64,000 bases of DNA from the NCBI RefSeq assembly GCF_900113955.1, contig NZ_FORH01000001.1, positions 426,395 through 490,394 of the forward strand, read 5' to 3'. Position numbers and translations under genes: made by a program. Source of the stretch: Celeribacter neptunius (GTDB taxonomy: Bacteria; Pseudomonadota; Alphaproteobacteria; Rhodobacterales; Rhodobacteraceae). The notes under the pieces are model-generated. The model was not told the DNA's origin, searched no databases, and was given only the letters and a program-made list of their open reading frames with translations. This document shows positions 58,791-64,000 of the stretch, piece by piece (positions within the stretch are counted from its first letter, which is position 1; each line of letters opens with the position of its first letter).

Positions 58791-59975
58791 ATGCCACTTT
58801 CCTTGCCTCTCACATTGCTTCCCGCCTGCATCTTCTTTGCCAATGCGACGCTCTATGTGACACTCTATTCCCGCCTGCCGGAAGTCAGCAGCGCTCAGGG
58901 GGGTTCGCCGTCGGCACTGGGGCTTGCGCTTTTGTCGCAAACGGCGGGCACATTGCTTGGCTTCCCAACTGCCTCGCCGTTGATTGACCGTTTCGGAGCG
59001 CGGCGCGTTGCGGGGGCGACCCTGCTGGCAGCCATGATCCTTCTGCCTGCCGCCGCAACCGGCATTATCGGTCCGGGGCTTTGGGGGATCGCCATTCCCT
59101 TGGGCCTCTATGGTTTTGCGATGGCCGTCATGGAAGTGGCAAAAAACCTGATCGCCGCGCGGATCGAAGAGCGTTCTGGTAAAAACGTGATTTCCAAAAG
59201 CCACGGCTTCTGGTCTGCCGGTCTTTTCGTCGGGGCGCTGATGGGCGGCTGGGCGGCGGGAGCGGGCATCTCTACCGGTGAGGAACTCCTCTGGATCGGT
59301 TGCGCCTTTCTACCGCTCGTTGGCCTTCTGCTTGTCCGGGCTGGTGATCCTGAGCCAATGGGACCTGCATCAGACAGCGAACCGCGATTTGCCAAGCCTG
59401 ATGCCTTTGTCATCGGTCTTCTCATTCTGATCGCAGGGTTCAGCATCACCGAGGGGGTCGTCTACGACTGGTCCATGTTCTACCTTCGACAGGATTTGGC
59501 ACTGGACGCCAACACGGCCGCGAAAATCTACGCCGCCTTCACCATCGGGATGTTCGTCGCGCGCATGCTCGGGGATGACCTGCGCAATCGTCTCCCGACG
59601 CCGCGCCTGATCCGCTTTATGGCGGTTTGCGTGGTGTTGGGCGTTGCGATCACGGTGTTCGGGCCGCACTTTGCCACCGGGCTGCTCTATGTCGGTTTCA
59701 GTCTGATCGGATCCGGTGTGGCCCTGGCCGCCCCCGTGGCGACAGCGCTGGCCATGCGCCATCCGACACGCTCGGCGACACGGACGATGGCCTCCTATTC
59801 ACTCATTTCGCTTTTGGCGCTGTTTGCCGTTCCTCCGCTCATGGGCACGATTGTCGAAACCCACGGCGCTGTCTGGGCGATTGTCTTCGCATCGCCTCTG
59901 CTCGGCTTTGTTGCGATCTTCGCACCACGCATCGTCGCGCGCATGCGCAATCTCCCATCCGAACCACATTCATAG
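58791..59975 (+). CDS. MFS transporter
   Basis: A 394-residue major facilitator protein with twelve helices. It has LIDRFGARRVAGATLL (motif A) and the paired FVARMLGDDLRNRLPTP in the second half. The closest overall type is YbjJ/FucP-like permeases. ATG 58791 is chosen: the frame is open 12 codons upstream from TTG, but the first helix begins right after this Met. It shares a 203-bp divergent promoter region with the ABC operon and ends 9 bp before the PHP hydrolase. Confidence 0.85.
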   Translation: MPLSLPLTLLPACIFFANATLYVTLYSRLPEVSSAQGGSPSALGLALLSQTAGTLLGFPTASPLIDRFGARRVAGATLLAAMILLPAAATGIIGPGLWGIAIPLGLYGFAMAVMEVAKNLIAARIEERSGKNVISKSHGFWSAGLFVGALMGGWAAGAGISTGEELLWIGCAFLPLVGLLLVRAGDPEPMGPASDSEPRFAKPDAFVIGLLILIAGFSITEGVVYDWSMFYLRQDLALDANTAAKIYAAFTIGMFVARMLGDDLRNRLPTPRLIRFMAVCVVLGVAITVFGPHFATGLLYVGFSLIGSGVALAAPVATALAMRHPTRSATRTMASYSLISLLALFAVPPLMGTIVETHGAVWAIVFASPLLGFVAIFAPRIVARMRNLPSEPHS

Positions 59976-59984
59976 GAAAGCACC

Positions 59985-61346
59985 ATGCCTCTGACATTCA
60001 CCGGCCAGCTTGGCCTTGATCATATGGGCACGCATGTGCCACACGGTTTCACCCTGCCCGAGGGGGTCGGCACCCTGCGTCTGCGCTTTGCCCATGATCC
60101 TGCGCATCCGGGCAGCGGCGATATTCCGCACCAGTTGTCGATCTCCGTGTACGGGCCCGATGGCGCGCGCGGCACACGGCATAACAATGCCGACCAGAGC
60201 CCCGTGATCTCCACGCATTATGCGTCGCCCGGTTATCTGCCCGGTCCGATCGAGGCAGGGGAGTGGCGGGTCGAGATCGACGTTCACCGCATCCTGCCAC
60301 CGGGCGGTGTCACTTACAGAATCGAGGTCGCATGGGACACCGAGGAACTGCGTGTCCCGAAAGCACCGCAGCCTCTCACCGGAGAGCGCAAACGCGGCGC
60401 CGGGTGGTACAAGGGCGATCTGCATGGCCATACGCTTCACTCCGATGGCCGCCTGACCGTCGAGGAATACCTCGACTACGCTCTTGAACGTGGCTTCGAC
60501 TTCGTGGCCCTGACCGATCACAACACGACCTCCGCGCTGCCGGAGTTGATGGCGCGGGCGGGGGAGGCGATCACCATTATTCCGGGCGAGGAACTGACCA
60601 CCTACAACGGGCATGCGCTGCTGCTGGGAACCACAGACTGGGTCGACTGGACCGTGCGCGACGGACAGACCATGGGCGCGCGCGCCCGTGATGCGGCCGA
60701 AGGCGGCAAGGTCTTTGTCATCGCGCATCCGAAGTCCGAGGGGCATCCGTTCTGCACCGGCTGTCGCTGGGCTTTCGCCGATCTTCTGCCCGGTGTCGCC
60801 CGTCATGTCGAGGTCTGGAACGGTCCATGGACATCCTGCCCGCAGAACCCCGGCGGGGTGGCACTGTTTTACCAATGGCTCAATCAGGGCTACCGGATGG
60901 TTGCAACCTGCGGCACCGACACCCATCGCCGCGCCGTCGCGGGACAGCGTTTCGGGTTCAATGTCATTCGAGCTGCGGACAACACGCTTCCTGCCCTGCT
61001 TGAGGGGCTGCGCGCGGGAGCGTCCTATGTCACCAGCGGTCCGTTGCTCTCGGCGTGGGCGAGTGGCTCAGGTGAGAGCGCCACATTCGGCGGATGCCTG
61101 CCCGAGGGGGACGTTGCGGCGACCTGCGTGCTCGGCGACGGCGATCTGCCTGACGGGCTTGGCCTGTCCTTGATCCACTGCGGTACCGTCATTGCACGCG
61201 CGCCCTGCGTCCCGGGCATGGAGCTGACCGAAACCTTCACGGCCGGCTCCGGAGAATGGCTCACATGGGAAATCAGGGACAGCGTCGGTCACCTTCACAC
61301 ACTCACCAACGCCATCCGCTTCGGCGGAGAAGAGGCATGGAGATAG
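59985..61346 (+). CDS. CehA/McbA family metallohydrolase (PHP domain)
   Basis: A 453-residue protein. The first ~130 residues look like a beta-sandwich domain; the PHP domain follows with metal ligands in GDLHGHTLHSDG (H-x-H), ALTDHNTT, IPGEE, IAHPKSEG and CGTDTHRR. CehA and McbA hydrolyse carbamate pesticides, but PHP proteins of this group more often cleave phosphodiesters or phosphonate esters. It lacks a signal peptide. Next to GDPD and an importer, it probably acts on the same substrate class; that is inference. It starts 9 bp after the MFS stop. Confidence 0.85.
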   Translation: MPLTFTGQLGLDHMGTHVPHGFTLPEGVGTLRLRFAHDPAHPGSGDIPHQLSISVYGPDGARGTRHNNADQSPVISTHYASPGYLPGPIEAGEWRVEIDVHRILPPGGVTYRIEVAWDTEELRVPKAPQPLTGERKRGAGWYKGDLHGHTLHSDGRLTVEEYLDYALERGFDFVALTDHNTTSALPELMARAGEAITIIPGEELTTYNGHALLLGTTDWVDWTVRDGQTMGARARDAAEGGKVFVIAHPKSEGHPFCTGCRWAFADLLPGVARHVEVWNGPWTSCPQNPGGVALFYQWLNQGYRMVATCGTDTHRRAVAGQRFGFNVIRAADNTLPALLEGLRAGASYVTSGPLLSAWASGSGESATFGGCLPEGDVAATCVLGDGDLPDGLGLSLIHCGTVIARAPCVPGMELTETFTAGSGEWLTWEIRDSVGHLHTLTNAIRFGGEEAWR

Positions 61347-61379
61347 GATATTGCCGCAGCTTTGCGAAACGGACTGACG

Positions 61380-61785
61380 CATAGCTGTCGTTCATGCCGG
61401 GGAGTGAACCGGTCCCAGTTTTTGGACCGGTTGGCAGCGTTTCCAAGGTGTATCCGGGTTAGGTTTTCTTCGTTGTCCTTCGGGGCATGCTGCCATTTTT
61501 TGATCACGGCCCTGCCAATATGCCTCCCTCGGTGTTCGATGCTCAAGGGAAGATTGGGGCGTTCGGTGTTGCAGAAGGTCATCCATCTGCTGATCACCCA
61601 CCGCGTGTGGAAACCATCTGTGATTTCCTCGAGATAGAGGGCATCCTGTTTCAAGGAACGCCACTCGACCATTGTCCATCGGACCGATGGCGACCTCATG
61701 CCGAGCTGTTGCTGCGCCGCCAACTCAAGACCTTGCGGGTTGCCCAATCCATGGTCGCGACCAGATAGAGGAAGTGCGTCTGGTC
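61380..61785 (-). mobile_element. IS3-family transposase remnant
   Basis: Three minus-strand frames give pieces of an IS3-family DDE transposase. At 61696-61785: FLYLVATMDWATRKVLSWR, then a stop. Next, in a second frame: EWRSLKQDALYLEEITDGF...WVISRWMTFCNTERPNLPLS. In a third frame: SSLEHRTPREAYWQGRDQKMAA. These are the integrase-core start and the conserved C-terminus; the part between the D-x-DD-E residues has been deleted. No intact terminal repeats were found. Confidence 0.8.
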
Positions 61786-62359
61786 ATATCGACAAGATAT
61801 TGCGCCGCGCGGCCACGGCGACGGCCTCGGACATCGTGAGCGCCGAGAGCTTGCGTCTTAGATTGCGACAATGCAGATCGACCGTGGGCAGCGAAATATT
61901 AAGCTGGTGGCCGATCCGGTCGCGTCGCAGTCCCGCAGCGGCCAGCTCCAGAACGGCGCGTTCGCGTGCGGTGAGGGAGGGGATCTGTTCGCTGACAAAG
62001 GTCGCATCGGGATTGTGCCAAAACACCACAATGCGCACCCGCTCAGGCTGAAATGGCAGGACATTGATCTGCACGGGCCCGTTCGAAGCGGGCACCTCGG
62101 GCAAGAGGACCGTCGAGTCGGGAGCAACCTGGCGGCTTGCGATCCAGAGCGCCGCATCGAACGCTGCGGCGGGGTCAATGTGGAGCCGCTCTGCCTCATC
62201 GCGACGGCAATAGCGCGGATGGAGTTCAAGAAACCGCCGCGCCATCGCATCACAGGAAAGAATCCGCGCCTCGAGATCGACATCGAGACAGGCTGTCGCG
62301 GTCGTCTCGGGCGAAAGAGCGACCTCATCCGGCGCGGGCAATGTCATGGTCCGTGTCAT
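61784..62359 (-). CDS. LuxR-type HTH transcriptional regulator
   Basis: A 191-residue regulator. The C-terminal ~60 residues are a LuxR/GerE HTH: LTARERAVLELAAAGLRRDRIGHQLNISLPTVDLHCRNLRRKLSAL. The N-terminal ~125 residues are not an autoinducer-binding domain and look PAS-like at best (ACLDVDLEARILSCDAMARRFLELHP). Its stop abuts the IS3 remnant, so the true C-terminus may have been altered by the insertion. Divergent from the LuxR/hydrolase fusion gene. Confidence 0.82.
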   Translation of the reverse strand: MTRTMTLPAPDEVALSPETTATACLDVDLEARILSCDAMARRFLELHPRYCRRDEAERLHIDPAAAFDAALWIASRQVAPDSTVLLPEVPASNGPVQINVLPFQPERVRIVVFWHNPDATFVSEQIPSLTARERAVLELAAAGLRRDRIGHQLNISLPTVDLHCRNLRRKLSALTMSEAVAVAARRNILSI

Positions 62360-62437
62360 GATGTGAAGTCCAAAGCGGCAGGTGGAGAAAAGATCCGATA
62401 TTGATCCGACGTTACTCTGCCCGCGGAATGGACCGCG

Positions 62438-62455
62438 CCCCCCTCAAGGGGGGTA
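62438..62455. promoter_or_regulatory. Hairpin in the divergent regulator spacer
   Basis: CCCCCC-TCAA-GGGGGG, a 6-bp stem with a tetraloop, in the 201-bp spacer between the two regulator genes. AAGCTT occurs twice downstream (about 62470 and 62515). A regulatory role is possible but unsupported otherwise. Confidence 0.3.
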
Positions 62456-62560
62456 AGAGGTCGAAAAAGAAGCTTAAAGTCATGGTTCTTCTTGTTTTGC
62501 CGTACGTTCTGGGGAAGCTTAGGGACATTCCCCTTCCCGAGGTCGTCGCTCAGGAACATC

Positions 62561-64000
62561 ATGATGCGACAGCCCAAGAAGCAACCACGACCGGAGCCCA
62601 TGGCGCGCCCCTCGCAATTCATTCAAATCCTCGCGACCGCGCTCAAGAAAGCGCCTGTCGCGCTCCCCTCGGAAGACGCGCTCCTGCTCAGTCCGAGAAA
62701 CGAGGCCCAGAGCGAACGCTTTTTCTTTCGGCATTTCGCCCAATGTCGCCTGTCGATCAATCTCTATGACTCTGCTGGCACACGGCAGATCAACACCTAT
62801 GCCCCCGATAGCGAGATGATCTTTCCCGCGCAGCTCAGGATGGCACGCCAGTCGGTTTCGGGCTGTGCCTTTACCGTCATCGAAGAAAAACTCTTCTTTC
62901 TCTATGACCGTGCCGAACACTGGCCCGACGTCCCTGATCATATCGCCTTTTTCGCGGTGCATCTCGACGGCTCCCATCTCGCGGCACTCTCGGCGGAAGC
63001 CCCGACAATGACGCTCACACCTTCGGAATATGTGCTTCTGGCACATCTTTTGAGCGGCAAGGACTTGCAGGGCGCGGCCGAGGCGACGGGCGCCTCTTAC
63101 GACACCAAACGCAAACAGATCCGCACCGTACTCGACAAGTTCGGAGCCAAAACCCAGACCGCTTTGCTCCGCGCCCTCTCGCTCGACATCACCGCCGCGG
63201 TGCTCGACGAGATTTTGCCGCTGAAGGATCGTCGCCCCGAGACCGCCCAGATCAAGCGCCAGTTCGGCCGCGCCGTGGTCGTGAATCACCTCTCGATCGG
63301 CGAGAGCGATGAAATTCCGATTTGGGAATTCGGCGCACGTCGTGGTCAGCCGGTGCTCTATTTTCACAGTATGCTCTCGCCCGTACTGTTCGACGACGAC
63401 ATGATCCGGCCCCTAAAGGCACAGAATCTGCGCATGTTATTGGTCCCACGGCATTTCCTGAGCTTCACCCGCGAGGCAGAACCAGAGCTCCGCATGGCCC
63501 GCTTTTCCAAGGCGATGGCCGAGATCGTTGACTATATGATCGACGAGCCGGTTCTTTGTCTCGCGGAAAGCGCCGGCGTGCCCTGGGCCGCGCATTTCGT
63601 ACGCCATCATCCGGATCATGTCTCAAAGCTTGTGCTTTGCGGCACCCCGCAGCTGTTCAAGGCCGTGAAGGATAGCGCTTCACCGACCATCTTTGTCGAT
63701 ATGTCGCACCGGCTCCGCTCGGATGCCCGCGTCCTCGTTGGGCTCACACAGGTCTATAACGCGCTGAGCCGCGTGCCCGCCTTTGCGCAAAAGGGGCTTG
63801 GTCACATGTTTCGAAAGTCCGAGGCCGATAGTGCCTGTCTCGATACACTGTTCGAGCGTGCGCATCTGTCCGACTGGTTGCGCTTGATCGCCAATCACGC
63901 GACCCTCGCCTCGATTGACGAGATGATCAGCCTGCAACGTGACTGGCACGCGGATCTTCTAGCCACACGCTGTCCGATGGTCCTGCTCCACGGCCGCGAA
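62561..64000 (+). CDS. LuxR-type HTH / alpha-beta hydrolase fusion protein (3' end outside window)
   Basis: 480 codons are open to the last base, starting at ATG 62561 with AGGAAC just upstream. Residues ~1-150 are a sensor-like region of no recognised family. Residues ~151-210 are a LuxR-type HTH (LTPSEYVLLAHLLSGKDLQGAAEATGASYDTKRKQIRTVLDKFGAK). From ~240 an alpha/beta-hydrolase fold begins, with the nucleophile elbow A-E-S-A-G (Ser about 337) and HPDHVSKLVLCGTP after it. The window ends at MVLLHGRE, where the acid residue is expected next. A DNA-binding regulator carrying its own hydrolase domain is uncommon. Confidence 0.82.
   Translation, partial: MMRQPKKQPRPEPMARPSQFIQILATALKKAPVALPSEDALLLSPRNEAQSERFFFRHFAQCRLSINLYDSAGTRQINTYAPDSEMIFPAQLRMARQSVSGCAFTVIEEKLFFLYDRAEHWPDVPDHIAFFAVHLDGSHLAALSAEAPTMTLTPSEYVLLAHLLSGKDLQGAAEATGASYDTKRKQIRTVLDKFGAKTQTALLRALSLDITAAVLDEILPLKDRRPETAQIKRQFGRAVVVNHLSIGESDEIPIWEFGARRGQPVLYFHSMLSPVLFDDDMIRPLKAQNLRMLLVPRHFLSFTREAEPELRMARFSKAMAEIVDYMIDEPVLCLAESAGVPWAAHFVRHHPDHVSKLVLCGTPQLFKAVKDSASPTIFVDMSHRLRSDARVLVGLTQVYNALSRVPAFAQKGLGHMFRKSEADSACLDTLFERAHLSDWLRLIANHATLASIDEMISLQRDWHADLLATRCPMVLLHGRE

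Overview
The window is a GC-rich chromosomal segment of an alphaproteobacterium, most likely family Rhodobacteraceae (Roseobacter-type). Grounds: the gene order yajC-secDF-Mth938-ccmABCDG with an aconitase and a DUF1223 gene nearby; glnB-glnA next to the NAD(P)H-hydrate repair gene; a secreted protein with a VPLPA-CTERM sorting tail; and a GTTC-N7-GTTC SOS box upstream of uvrA, the form typical of alphaproteobacterial LexA. The assignment is made from gene content only.

Layout. 1-13.9 kb: the 3' part of an MFS transporter, DUF924, dihydrolipoyl dehydrogenase (lpdA), a LysR regulator, a rhodanese protein, SOS-type uvrA with an overlapping NUDIX gene, a short RTX-like protein, a patatin-like lipase, serS, a membrane pentapeptide-repeat protein and a VOC protein. 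14.1-20.4 kb: protein export (yajC and a single fused secDF) running into the cytochrome c maturation genes ccmA-B-C-D-G, which overlap or nearly abut. 20.5-28 kb: O-acetylhomoserine sulfhydrylase, an ArsC-like protein, a WYL regulator divergent from a glutathione transferase, a DUF3445 protein, an EVE-domain protein, a methyltransferase, a TPR protein and the VPLPA-CTERM protein. 28.2-36.8 kb: two unrelated aconitases (acnA and acnB) head to head, then two paralogous stand-alone secreted PDC/Cache-type sensor domains flanking a DUF1223 protein. 36.9-45.2 kb: an LpxL-type acyltransferase, a DMT exporter, an orphan fliG, purB and several small or hypothetical genes, two of which (54 and 58 aa) are very short. 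45.6-49.5 kb: glnA, glnB and nnrE/nnrD, the last preceded by a broken copy of its own first codons.

50.2-64 kb looks accessory. It begins at tRNA-Leu(UAG) with a tyrosine-recombinase gene that reads through the tRNA and has lost two catalytic residues. It continues with an MFS/LysR pair, an ABC importer operon (Tat-dependent binding protein, two permeases, ATPase) ending in a glycerophosphodiester phosphodiesterase, a divergent MFS plus CehA/McbA-type PHP hydrolase pair, an IS3-family transposase remnant, and two divergent regulators with LuxR-type helix-turn-helix domains. The second of these is fused to an alpha/beta-hydrolase and runs off the window.

How the genes work together: the left 50 kb is mainly housekeeping (2-oxoacid dehydrogenase E3, DNA repair, translation, Sec export, cytochrome c assembly, TCA cycle, purine and nitrogen assimilation). 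The right end appears to be an acquired block for uptake and hydrolysis of a phosphodiester-like substrate plus a small regulatory module. No CRISPR array, rRNA or replication origin was seen.
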